Assembly: GCA_005788935.1 (NCBI GenBank)
Contig: SYAK01000417.1
Coordinates: forward strand, 1 to 32,896
DNA from: Pseudomonadota bacterium
Lineage (GTDB): Bacteria > Myxococcota > UBA9042 > PHBI01
DNA: 32,896 bases
Direction: 5' to 3'
Part shown: positions 1-6,320 of the stretch, piece after piece
Layout: each line of letters begins with the position of its first letter
Position numbering within the stretch: the stretch's first letter is position 1
Position numbers and translations under genes: made by a program
Notes under the pieces: model-generated
What the model was told of the DNA's origin: nothing
Databases searched by the model: none
The model's input: only the letters and a program-made list of their open reading frames with translations

Positions 1-939
1 GTCACGGCCCCTGGCCCCGACGCCGTCATCGTGGCCGAGGTCGACGAATCCGACGGCTCGCTCGTCAACGTCCACCCGACGATCGCCGTGGTCAACAACC
101 TCGAAGCCGACCACCTCAACTACTACACGGATCTCGCGCACATCCAGCGCACGGTCGCCGCGGCGCTCAACGCCAACCCGCGCCTCGAGCGCGTCTTCCT
201 GAACGCCGACTGCCCTGGCGCCATGGGCCTCGCCGCGTCGCTGAAGGCGCCCGTCACGACCTTTGGTACACAAAACAACCCGGCGGACGTGAAGGCCACC
301 GAGGTCTTCGCCGACTTCCACGGCGGCCGCTTTGTACTCTCCCGCGACGGGGCGCCCGTCGGCGCCTTCAGGACCGTCGTGCCTGGCCTCCACAACCTCG
401 ACAACTGCGTCGCGGCGGCCGCGGTCGGCCTGCACCTCGGCGCGCGGGCCTCGGCGCTCGACGCGGCGTTCGCGACCTTCCGCGGGCTCGAGAACCGCTT
501 CTCCATCCTCGAGCGCGCGGGCCGGACGGTCATCAAGGACTACATCTCGCACCCGACGGGCATCCGCCGCGTGCTGCAGGCGGCGAGGACGAGCGGGCGC
601 AAGACGACCGCCGTCTTCAAGCCCTACCGCTTCACGATGGTCAACTACCTGCAGGACGACTACGCCGAGGCCTTCCACGACGCCGACCACACCATCATCA
701 CCGAGCTCTACCCCGCGGGCGAGGTGCCGATCCCGGGCATCGACACGGCGTACCTGTGCGACAAGATCCGCGCCCGCGGCCCGCGCGTGACACACGTCCC
801 GGCGATGGACGACATCCCGGCGCTGCTCCGCGACATCATCGGCGAGGGCGAGCTCGTCGTGTTCTTCGGCGGCGACGACCTCTTCCGCCTCGCCGACGCC
901 TTCGCGGAGACCCTCGCGCCAGCGGGAGAGGCAGCGTGA
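1..939 (+). CDS. murC: MurC-family Mur ligase (probable UDP-N-acetylmuramate--L-alanine ligase), 5' truncated
   Basis: The reading frame is open from the first base, so the gene begins upstream of the window; 312 residues are visible and the N-terminal nucleotide-binding part with the P-loop is missing. Seen: an E-V-D-E-S-D-G motif (fragment residues 13-19), N-N-L-E-A-D-H (about 33-39), P-G-L-H-N in the middle, and D-Y-I-S-H-P (about 180-185) where MurC enzymes usually have D-Y-G-H-H-P. The F-K-P-Y-R-F stretch corresponds to MurC F-Q-P-H-R-Y, and a Y-x-A-G-E-x-P-I motif follows. Family knowledge: MurC adds L-Ala to UDP-MurNAc with ATP in the cytoplasm. The departures at several conserved positions make it a divergent MurC; another substrate is possible. 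The stop overlaps the GTG start of the MurD gene by 4 bases, so the two are probably co-translated. Confidence 0.8.
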   Translation, partial: VTAPGPDAVIVAEVDESDGSLVNVHPTIAVVNNLEADHLNYYTDLAHIQRTVAAALNANPRLERVFLNADCPGAMGLAASLKAPVTTFGTQNNPADVKATEVFADFHGGRFVLSRDGAPVGAFRTVVPGLHNLDNCVAAAAVGLHLGARASALDAAFATFRGLENRFSILERAGRTVIKDYISHPTGIRRVLQAARTSGRKTTAVFKPYRFTMVNYLQDDYAEAFHDADHTIITELYPAGEVPIPGIDTAYLCDKIRARGPRVTHVPAMDDIPALLRDIIGEGELVVFFGGDDLFRLADAFAETLAPAGEAA

Positions 940-2330
940 GCGGCTACTCGGTCATCGGCGCAGGCAAGAGCGGGGTCGCGGCCTCGAACCTGCTCGCGGC
1001 CGAGGGCCATGACGTCGTGCTCTTCGAGGATCGCGCCGATGCCCCACGCCCCGCCGGCCTCGACCCGCGCGTCGGCTACGAGGCCGGACATCATGACGTG
1101 CGGCTTGGTGACGTCGCGGTCCTGTCGCCTGGCATCCCCGAGGTCTCGCCCGTCCGCGCCGACATCGCAGCCCGCGCCGCGAAGGTCATCGGCGAGCTCG
1201 AGCTGTTCGCGCTGAGCTGCGAACTGCCGATCCTCGCCATCACCGGAACCGACGGGAAATCCACGACCACGACGATGCTCGGCGACATCATGGCGGCGGC
1301 GGGCCGACCGACGGTCGTCGGAGGCAACCTCGGCAACCCGCTGACCGGCGAGGTCGCGGCCCTTCAGCCCGGAGGGGTCGTCGTCGCCGAGGTCAGCTGC
1401 TTCCAGCTGACGACCTGCGAGACCTTCCGGCCCGCCGTCGCGATCGTCACGAATATCGCCGAGGACCACACCGACTACCACGGGTCGTTTGGCGCCTATC
1501 AGGCCGCCAAGCGCCGCGTCTGGGACGCGATGGGTCCGCGCGACGCGGTCGTGCTGAACGCCGACGACCCGCACATCCGCGGCTGGCTCGAGGCTCAGCT
1601 CGGACCGAAAGGGACACCTGTCTACTGGTTTTCCAGTCGCGGCGCGACCTGCATCATCCGTGGCACATCCGTCGATGTGGCGGCATATTGTCGTAATGAC
1701 GTCCTGCACGTGACGCCCCCGGGAGGTGCCGCGACGCCGCTCATGACGCGGGCCGAGCTGCCGCTCGTCGGCGACCACAACGTGTTGAAAGCGCTCGCCG
1801 CCGCGCAGGCCGCCGTGCTGGCCGGCGTCGACGTCGCGACCTGTCGGGCCGCGCTGATGGCCTACCGGCCGCTGCCGCACCGCCTGAACCCGGTCGCGAC
1901 CGTCGACGGCGTGACGTGGGTCAACGACTCGAAGGCCACCAACCCGAACGCGGCCATGGCCGGCATCCGCGCGATCTCGGGGCCGCTGACAGCGCTCGTC
2001 GGAGGCTCGTCGAAGGACGCCGACTTCGGCGAGCTGGCCGCCCTCCTCGCCGCGCGCGCGGACCGCGTCGTGTGCTTCGGGCAGACCCGCGACCTCGTGG
2101 CCGCCGCGCTGCACGGCGCTGTTCAGGCGACGCGCCCGCACAGCGCCCGCCCCGAGGTCCACGTCGTCCCGTCGATGGAGGCCGCGATGGACCTCGCCCG
2201 CAGCCTGACCCGCGGGCCCGCCACCGTGCTGCTCGCGCCCGCCTGCGCCTCGTTCGACGCCTACAAGGGCTACCACCACCGCGGCGAGGTCTTCGAGGCC
2301 CGCGTCCGCGGCTGGCTCGCAGGCCCCTGA
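936..2330 (+). CDS. murD: UDP-N-acetylmuramoylalanine--D-glutamate ligase (MurD family)
   Basis: 464 residues, the usual length for MurD (about 450). The start is GTG at 936, overlapping the preceding stop (GTGA). Seen: an N-terminal Rossmann-like glycine motif (G-A-G-K-S-G), S-P-G-I-P, the ATP P-loop G-T-D-G-K-S-T at about 104-110, G-G-N-L-G-N-P, a V-S-C-F-Q-L motif, T-N-I-A-E-D-H-T-D-Y-H, N-D-S-K-A-T-N at 330-336 and P-A-C-A-S-F-D near 436. These are the MurD signatures in order. Known role: ATP-dependent addition of D-Glu to UDP-MurNAc-L-Ala in the cytoplasm. The gene lies directly behind a MurC-type gene rather than in the usual division-cluster order, and no other division gene follows. 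The last bases and the repeat just after them are copied at 5275. Confidence 0.9.
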   Translation: MSGYSVIGAGKSGVAASNLLAAEGHDVVLFEDRADAPRPAGLDPRVGYEAGHHDVRLGDVAVLSPGIPEVSPVRADIAARAAKVIGELELFALSCELPILAITGTDGKSTTTTMLGDIMAAAGRPTVVGGNLGNPLTGEVAALQPGGVVVAEVSCFQLTTCETFRPAVAIVTNIAEDHTDYHGSFGAYQAAKRRVWDAMGPRDAVVLNADDPHIRGWLEAQLGPKGTPVYWFSSRGATCIIRGTSVDVAAYCRNDVLHVTPPGGAATPLMTRAELPLVGDHNVLKALAAAQAAVLAGVDVATCRAALMAYRPLPHRLNPVATVDGVTWVNDSKATNPNAAMAGIRAISGPLTALVGGSSKDADFGELAALLAARADRVVCFGQTRDLVAAALHGAVQATRPHSARPEVHVVPSMEAAMDLARSLTRGPATVLLAPACASFDAYKGYHHRGEVFEARVRGWLAGP

Positions 2331-2405
2331 CGCATCTGCCTGAGGCATCTGCCTGACGGGTCTGCCGGACGCCTCCGCCTGACGCCTCTGCCCGACGCAT
2401 CTGGG
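2328..2405. repeat. Six tandem 13-bp units after murD
   Basis: Six degenerate 13-bp units with consensus TGACGCATCTGCC run without gaps; the first begins with the murD stop codon. Four related units stand at 5296-5347 in the same setting, next to a copied scrap of the murD end. The function is unknown. The array is at the left edge of both copies of the duplicated block. Confidence 0.85.
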
Positions 2406-2462
2406 GTGGTCGCGGCAGGCCGCCGACGAGCCACGGCGCACGAAGCGCGCACGGGTTCAGGT

Positions 2463-2680
2463 TCAGGTCCGGCCGGGACGACCGAGGACGAGGAGCGCTG
2501 TCTCGGGCGCCTCGAGGAACGCGTGGATCTCGGGGTGCCGAGAGCGGAGCACCACCTCGAGGTCCGCGGTGGTACAGTGGCCAAGACGCAGCCAGATGAC
2601 CTTGGGGGGCGCTCCGAACAGGAAGCTGCGCTGCCTGAAGTCGTCACAATCCCGAGTCCCTCACGCCGGGCCGGCGCCCA
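2463..2680 (-). pseudogene. Broken DUF5615 (PIN-like) toxin, left copy
   Basis: On the minus strand this matches the 3' two thirds of the intact DUF5615 gene at 5398-5751. It has lost the 5' part, including the D-E-N motif, where similarity ends at 2680. Compared with the intact copy it also has a net 10-base deletion around 2640-2660, which shifts the frame. It cannot make the full protein. The rest of the region between murD and the ATPase (2331-2760) holds the 13-bp repeats and no other gene that I can see. Confidence 0.8.
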
Positions 2681-2760
2681 GTCCATTGACATGCGAGCGC
2701 ACCGTCGCTATTCGGTGACGGGTCCACGGAAAAAACAGGAAATTCGGCGGGGCCTCCACG

Positions 2761-3927
2761 ATGTATCACAGAGCCCTCGAAATCTCCAATGCGCTCAAGA
2801 GGAAGAGCGTCTTCCTCCTTGGCCCGCGCCAGACGGGAAAGAGCACCCTACTCCGCGCGCGCTTCCCCGACGCCCGGTACGTCGACCTGCTCGAAGCCGA
2901 CACGTTCCGCGAGCTGAGCGCCTTCCCGGAGTCCCTGCGGCAGCGGATGACGCCGCGCGAGCGCCTCGTCATCATCGACGAGATCCAGAAGCTCCCGCGG
3001 TTGCTCGACGAGGTGCAGCTGCTCATCGACCGCAACCCGCAGCTGCGCTTCCTGCTCACCGGGAGCAGCGCGCGGAAGCTCCGGCATGGGAACGCGAACC
3101 TGCTCGGCGGGCGCGCCCTGTTCCACGCGCTGCACCCGCTGACCTCGGCCGAGGTCGGCGTGGCGCGAAGCCTCGACCTCTGCCAGTGGGGCGGGCTGCC
3201 CGCGATGCTCGACTCTCCTGACCCGAGGGCGGACCTGAACGCCTACGTCGGGACCTATCTCAAGGAGGAGATCCAGGCCGAGAGCCTGTCCCGCTCCATC
3301 GAGAACTTTGCGCGTGTCCTGCACTTCGCCGCGCACCTGAACGGACAGCAGGTCAACTACACCAAGGTCGGCAACGACGCCCAGGTGCCGCCGCGCACCG
3401 TCCGCGACTATTTTCAGGTCTTTCAGGACACGCTCATCGGCTATCTGCTGCCTCCTCTCGCGGGCACCTCCAGGCGGAAGGCGGTCGCGACCGAGAAATT
3501 CTACTTCTTCGACGTCGGGGTCGCGCGAAGCCTCGCCCGCAAAGGCCCCCTCTCGCACGCGACGCCCGACTTCGGCGAGGCGCTCGAACACCTCGTCTTC
3601 CTCGAGCTGCTCGCCTATCGCGACTACCGCGACCCGGACCTCGACCTGACCTACTGGCGCACGACGTCGCAGCTCGAGGTCGACTTCGTGCTGAACCGCG
3701 AGGTCGCGGTCGAGGTGAAGGCCAGCGCCCGCGTCAGCCCCGGCGACCTCAAGGGGATCCGGGCGCTCTCCGAGGACCTGCCCCTGCGACGGAAGCTCGT
3801 CGTCAGCGGCGAGCCACACGAGCGCTGGGTCGACGACGTCCGCATCCTCCCGCACCAGACCTTCCTCGAGGAGCTCTGGAGCGGCGCGCTGCTCGGGGAC
3901 CACCCGCAGCAGCCCCGCGAACCCTGA
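2761..3927 (+). CDS. AAA ATPase with C-terminal DUF4143 (PD-(D/E)XK-like) domain
   Basis: 388 residues, a normal length for this family. Seen: Walker A G-P-R-Q-T-G-K-S-T at 21-29, Walker B with I-I-D-E at 71-74, a sensor-like L-T-G-S-S-A-R-K-L at 99-107, then the DUF4143 part from about 165. The latter has E-V-D-F-V-L at 306-311 and V-E-V-K at 317-320, the acidic/lysine pattern of PD-(D/E)XK-like folds. Family knowledge: these proteins (AAA_14 plus DUF4143) are widespread, often on mobile DNA or near TA genes, and have no settled function. Context: it faces opposite to the TA genes and sits exactly where the left copy of the duplicated DUF5615/DUF433 module is broken. There is no transposase or clear terminal repeat. 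The ATG at 2761 was taken because the domain begins at once. Confidence 0.85.
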   Translation: MYHRALEISNALKRKSVFLLGPRQTGKSTLLRARFPDARYVDLLEADTFRELSAFPESLRQRMTPRERLVIIDEIQKLPRLLDEVQLLIDRNPQLRFLLTGSSARKLRHGNANLLGGRALFHALHPLTSAEVGVARSLDLCQWGGLPAMLDSPDPRADLNAYVGTYLKEEIQAESLSRSIENFARVLHFAAHLNGQQVNYTKVGNDAQVPPRTVRDYFQVFQDTLIGYLLPPLAGTSRRKAVATEKFYFFDVGVARSLARKGPLSHATPDFGEALEHLVFLELLAYRDYRDPDLDLTYWRTTSQLEVDFVLNREVAVEVKASARVSPGDLKGIRALSEDLPLRRKLVVSGEPHERWVDDVRILPHQTFLEELWSGALLGDHPQQPREP

Positions 3928-4006
3928 CGTCTCTGGTCCGCTCGGCCTTGCTCAGTTCAGAGCTCGCTGGCTGCCCGGGCGGCGGAGTTCACGGGCGAGT
4001 GGGGCG

Positions 4007-4234
4007 TCAGGCCGCCGAGGTCCCCGCGAGGCGCCGCTCACGGTCGGCCGCGAAGGCGAGGACCGCTTCGGAGATCGTCGCGCGCGAGCTCGGGAAAGTC
4101 CTCGCGCAGGGCCTCGAAGCTCATCCCCCCGCGAGGACGTCGAGGACGTCATGGACCGTGATCCGGAGCCCTCGGAGACATGGCTTGCCGCTCCGGACGT
4201 TCGGGTCGATCGCAATCCTGTCGCCTGGCTTCAT
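4007..4234 (-). pseudogene. Frameshifted DUF433 antitoxin, left copy
   Basis: The minus-strand ATG at 4234 begins a protein whose first 37 residues match the intact DUF433 gene at 5751-5978, including the I-D-P-N, S-G-K-P-C and R-G-L-R-I-T-V motifs. A run of C bases on the plus strand has six here (4125-4130) but seven in the intact copy (5868-5874). This one-base loss brings a stop at 4121. A compensating one-base gain lies near 4064-4072, but it comes after the stop. The protein would lose its second half. Confidence 0.82.
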
Positions 4235-4286
4235 GGGGCGAGCCTGATGCCCCCGCAGAAGGCAGGCAAGCCTCGGGCAGCAACAA

Positions 4287-4306
4287 CTGCTCGCACCTGC
4301 AAGCAC
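4287..4306. promoter_or_regulatory. Decayed form of the 10-bp operator-like repeat
   Basis: CTGCTCGCAC followed by CTGCAAGCAC, 53-72 bases before the DUF433 start. The right copy has two identical units at the equivalent place (6031-6050). Here they differ from each other at two positions. Confidence 0.35.
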
Positions 4307-4389
4307 TTGCGGAGCGCGCTGGGGGACCTCGACGCGCCGCGGCCCGAGCACGGCTGAGACCCTCGAACAGGGGGACCCTCGGAGATACG

Positions 4390-4791
4390 TCAGCCCGAGG
4401 CGGCGAGTCCGTCGAGCGTGCGGTTGCGACCACGGCCGCGGACATGGCCAGCGAGGCGACCGAGGGCGTCCGGGTCGCTGGTCAGGACGTCATCCTGCCG
4501 GTCGGCGGCCGAGAGGATGACGAACGCGTCCACGACGTCGGAGGTCCCGGCGCGGCCGCACAGCTCGCCTGTCCGACGTGACATGGTCGGGTCGAGCGGC
4601 ACCTCGCGGCAGCCCGCGAGGACGCGCGCGAGGCGGGCATCGCGGCCGCCGCGCCAGACCTGCGCGACGACGGGTGACGGCACCGACGCGACGCGGCCGC
4701 GCAGGGTCCACCACGTCCACCAGACCCAGAACCTGCGGTCATCCCGGCTCGCCGCGATGAGCGCCCCCGCGTCGAGCGTCACGCCCGCCAT
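4390..4791 (-). CDS. PIN-domain toxin (VapC-like ribonuclease)
   Basis: 133 residues. Seen: T-L-D-A-G-A-L-I at 5-12 with the first acidic residue D7; V-V-A-Q-V-W-R at 41-47, with Gln where many VapC proteins carry the second acid; D-V-V-D-A at 85-89; and T-S-D-P-D-A-L at 104-110. This is the PIN order of acidic residues. Known role: Mg-dependent endoribonucleases held in check by a partner antitoxin. The ATG at 4791 was chosen because it overlaps the end of the antitoxin gene by 13 bases, as in many TA pairs, and because upstream in-frame sequence is only the shadow of the antitoxin gene. The last 125 bases or so are copied at 6134-6261. This copy looks complete; activity is inferred. Confidence 0.82.
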   Translation of the reverse strand: MAGVTLDAGALIAASRDDRRFWVWWTWWTLRGRVASVPSPVVAQVWRGGRDARLARVLAGCREVPLDPTMSRRTGELCGRAGTSDVVDAFVILSAADRQDDVLTSDPDALGRLAGHVRGRGRNRTLDGLAASG

Positions 4792-4997
4792 GCGCGCTCC
4801 ACCGCGTCGAGCTGGGCCTCGGTGGTCTCCCCGTGTGCGCGCTCCCAGTCGGCGATGGCCTGCGACGCGCTCCGCAGCAGGAGGCGGGGCTCGGCCGCCT
4901 GCATGGGCCACGCGGAGAGCGTCGCGCCCTCGGCGTGGGCCGCGTCGCGGATACGGCTGGCGAGCTCTGCGGGCAGCGACAGCGAGAGACGTTCCAT
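4779..4997 (-). CDS. Ribbon-helix-helix-type antitoxin paired with the PIN toxin
   Basis: 72 residues from ATG 4997. The N-terminus (M-E-R-L-S-L-S-L-P) is the short beta strand plus helix start of RHH/CopG-like DNA-binding antitoxins. The C-terminal half is acidic and ends in W-E-R-A-H-G-E and L-D-A-V-E-R-A-W-R-A, like the toxin-neutralising tails of such proteins. Its end overlaps the toxin start by 13 bases, so the two are one transcription unit with the antitoxin first. Another ATG at 5012 would add five residues (M-H-D-A-D), but that would run the coding region into the direct repeats at 5002-5023. There is no strong ribosome binding site. Autoregulation by the RHH protein is likely from the family, not shown. 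Confidence 0.75.
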   Translation of the reverse strand: MERLSLSLPAELASRIRDAAHAEGATLSAWPMQAAEPRLLLRSASQAIADWERAHGETTEAQLDAVERAWRA

Positions 4998-5001
4998 ATC
5001 A

Positions 5002-5023
5002 GCGTCATGCACGCGTCATGCGA
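5002..5023. promoter_or_regulatory. Direct repeats before the RHH antitoxin, possible operator
   Basis: GCGTCATGC occurs twice, 11 bp apart (5002-5010 and 5013-5021), directly upstream of the antitoxin start on the minus strand. The spacing of about one helical turn and the position fit an operator for a dimeric RHH antitoxin. The function is inferred from place only. Confidence 0.4.
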
Positions 5024-5040
5024 CGCCATCAAGCGGCCGC

Positions 5041-5070
5041 GCCCAACGCGGCCCAACGCGGCCCAACAGG
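5041..5070. repeat. Three tandem 10-bp units
   Basis: GCCCAACGCG twice, then GCCCAACAGG, 44-73 bp upstream of the antitoxin start. The region 5013-5397 has no gene I can support. It holds the direct repeats, this array, an unremarkable GC-rich stretch, and from 5275 the copied scrap of the murD end with four 13-bp units. Confidence 0.6.
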
Positions 5071-5274
5071 CCTCGACGGTCCGCCAGGGTCGAAGGTAGC
5101 CCGAGCCCGCAGCCCGCAGAAGCGAGCCGACCGCGGGCGCCGCGCGCTACGGGCGGAGGCGACTCGGGAGCGGGTGCGAGGTCACGAAGCGCCCGGGGTT
5201 CCGGCCGCCGAAGGCCCCAGCGAGAGCGGCGGCACGCCAGGCCGCATCGTCGACCTCCATCGTGTGGAGGCGAA

Positions 5275-5625
5275 CGCGGCTGGCTCGCAGGCTCCTGACG
5301 CATCTGCCTGACGCGTCCGCCTGACGCGTCAGCCTGACGCGTTCGGGGTGGTCGCGGCGGGCTGCTCACGCGTGACGCCGGCGTGGCCTGCGCGGGTTCA
5401 GGTCCGGCCGGGACGACCGAGGACGAGGAGCGCTGTCTCGGGCGCCTCGAGGAACGCGTGGATCTCGGGGTGCCGAGAGCGGAGCACCGCCTCGAGGTCC
5501 GCGGTCGTACAGTTGCCAAGACGCAGCCAGATGACCTTGGGAGGTACCCCGAACAGGAAGCTGCGCTGCCTGAAATCGTCATCTTTCGTGACAATTGCGA
5601 GGCGCTCACGCCGGGCTAGCGCCCA
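5275..5625. repeat. Duplicated block, right copy, part 1 (matches 2307-2680)
   Basis: It begins with 19 bases equal or nearly equal to the last codons of murD, though there is no murD here, then the 13-bp repeats, then the DUF5615 gene. The presence of a murD scrap shows the direction of copying: the block next to murD is the older position. Confidence 0.85.
5296..5347. repeat. Four tandem 13-bp units, right copy
   Basis: Four units related to TGACGCATCTGCC, gapless, ending in the same GGGGTGGTCGCGGC flank as the left array. The left array has six units, so the array changed in length after duplication. Confidence 0.85.
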
Positions 5626-5751
5626 CACCGCCTCGTCGGTCGCGTACGCAAGCCCCCTCGCGCGTACGTGAGAGGCGCCCGGGAATAGGTCCGAGAGACG
5701 CGCGATGAGGCTCGGCGCGAGGTTCTCGTCAAAGAGCAGCGCCATCGCCAT
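5398..5751 (-). CDS. DUF5615 family PIN-like toxin
   Basis: 117 residues, typical for the family (about 110-120). Seen: L-L-F-D-E-N-L at 5-11 with D8 and E9, A-T-D-E at 37-40, V-T-K-D-D-D-F at 54-60 and W-L-R-L-G-N at 75-80. These are the DUF5615 signatures, and the acidic residues parallel those of PIN nucleases. Family knowledge: small proteins nearly always encoded behind a DUF433 protein and regarded as TA toxins; the reaction here is inferred. The start ATG at 5751 overlaps the DUF433 stop in the arrangement TGATG, implying coupling; M3 is a second possible start. A broken copy lies at 2463-2680. Confidence 0.85.
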   Translation of the reverse strand: MAMALLFDENLAPSLIARLSDLFPGASHVRARGLAYATDEAVWALARRERLAIVTKDDDFRQRSFLFGVPPKVIWLRLGNCTTADLEAVLRSRHPEIHAFLEAPETALLVLGRPGRT

Positions 5752-5978
5752 CAGGCCGCCGAGGTCCCCGCGAGGCGTCGCTCACGGTCTGCCGCGAAGG
5801 CGAGGACCGCGAGGAGATCGTCGCGCTCGAGATCGGGAAAGTCCTCGAGCAGGGCCTCGAAGCTCATCCCCCCCGCGAGGTAGTCGAGGACGTCATAGAC
5901 CGTGATCCGGAGCCCTCGGATACATGGCTTGCCGCTCCGGACGTTCGGGTCGATCGTGATCCTGTCGCTTGGCTTCAT
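5751..5978 (-). CDS. DUF433 domain antitoxin
   Basis: 75 residues, the normal DUF433 size. Seen in order: I-D-P-N-V-R-S-G-K-P-C at 9-19, I-R-G-L-R-I-T-V at 20-27, Y-D-V-L-D-Y-L-A-G-G at 28-37, and a second helix-turn-helix-like half with E-D-F-P-D-L and A-V-L-A-F-A-A-D to residue 64. DUF433 proteins are small winged or helix-turn-helix-like antitoxins paired with DUF5615. The gene precedes its toxin with a one-base stop/start overlap. Unlike the copy at 4007-4234 it is intact. Confidence 0.87.
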   Translation of the reverse strand: MKPSDRITIDPNVRSGKPCIRGLRITVYDVLDYLAGGMSFEALLEDFPDLERDDLLAVLAFAADRERRLAGTSAA

Positions 5979-6030
5979 GGGGCGAGCCTAATGCCCCCGC
6001 AGGAGGCAGGCAAGCCTCGGGCAGCAACAA

Positions 6031-6050
6031 CTGCCAGCACCTGCCAGCAC
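6031..6050. promoter_or_regulatory. Exact tandem 10-bp repeat upstream of DUF433, possible operator
   Basis: CTGCCAGCAC occurs twice in tandem, 53-72 bases upstream of the DUF433 start. One unit is about one helical turn, so two protein subunits would lie on the same face. The equivalent units in the left, broken module have diverged. The operator role is inference. Confidence 0.4.
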
Positions 6051-6133
6051 TTGCGAAGCGCGCTGGGGGACCTCGGCAAGCCGCGGCCCGAGCACGGCTG
6101 AGCCCCCCGGACAGGCGGGCCCTCGGAGACACG

Positions 6134-6261
6134 TCAGCCCGAGGCGGCGAGTCCGTCGAGCGTGCGGATGCAACCACGGCCGCGGACATGGCCAGGGAGG
6201 CTCACGAGGTCGTCCGGGGCGCTTGTCAGGACGTCGTCCTTCCGGTCGGCGGCCGAGAGGA
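6134..6261 (-). pseudogene. C-terminal remnant of the PIN toxin, right copy
   Basis: The minus-strand frame encodes about 42 residues that match the end of the intact toxin at 4390-4791 (L-S-A-A-D-R-x-D-D-V-L-T-S, then G-H-V-R-G-R-G and L-D-G-L-A-A-S-G). The N-terminal two thirds and the whole RHH antitoxin are absent, and T-S-D-P-D has become T-S-A-P-D. It is a dead fragment. Confidence 0.82.
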
Positions 6262-6320
6262 CGCGGGCGGCGCGCGGCGGCGCGGCGTCAAGGATCGCCG
6301 CTTCGGGCCAGGCGCCCATC

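Larger units (their letters stand above)
2307..2680. repeat. Duplicated block, left copy, part 1 (matches 5275-5625)
   Basis: From the last codons of murD through the 13-bp repeats to a DUF5615 fragment, this stretch matches 5275-5625 closely; runs of dozens of bases are nearly identical from about 2458 on. The match stops at about 2680. The next homologous segment of the left copy is at 4007-4517, so about 1.3 kb of unrelated DNA carrying the ATPase gene separates the two parts, where the right copy has only about 125 bp. Confidence 0.85.
4007..4517. repeat. Duplicated block, left copy, part 2 (matches 5751-6261)
   Basis: About 510 bp match 5751-6261 with only scattered differences. The match covers the DUF433 gene, its upstream region and the 3' end of the PIN gene. 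It ends inside the PIN coding sequence at about 4517 (6261 in the other copy), after which the right copy runs into unrelated DNA. Confidence 0.85.
5751..6261. repeat. Duplicated block, right copy, part 2 (matches 4007-4517)
   Basis: It carries the intact DUF433 gene, its upstream repeats and the last 43 codons or so of the PIN gene. Homology stops at 6261, about 60 bp before the stop codon of the next gene (6321-6863). Confidence 0.85.

Noticed and set aside
2328..2405. 13-bp units considered as a CRISPR array
   Set aside because: The units are short and gapless with no spacers, and there are no cas genes.
708..2441. 577-codon minus-strand frame over murD, and similar frames at 20393-22534 and 24979-26709
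   Set aside because: All are antisense to genes with clear domains or signal peptides; none has a motif or ribosome binding site.
2307..6261. The TA island as an insertion sequence or prophage piece
   Set aside because: No transposase, integrase, terminal inverted repeats or target duplication could be seen.
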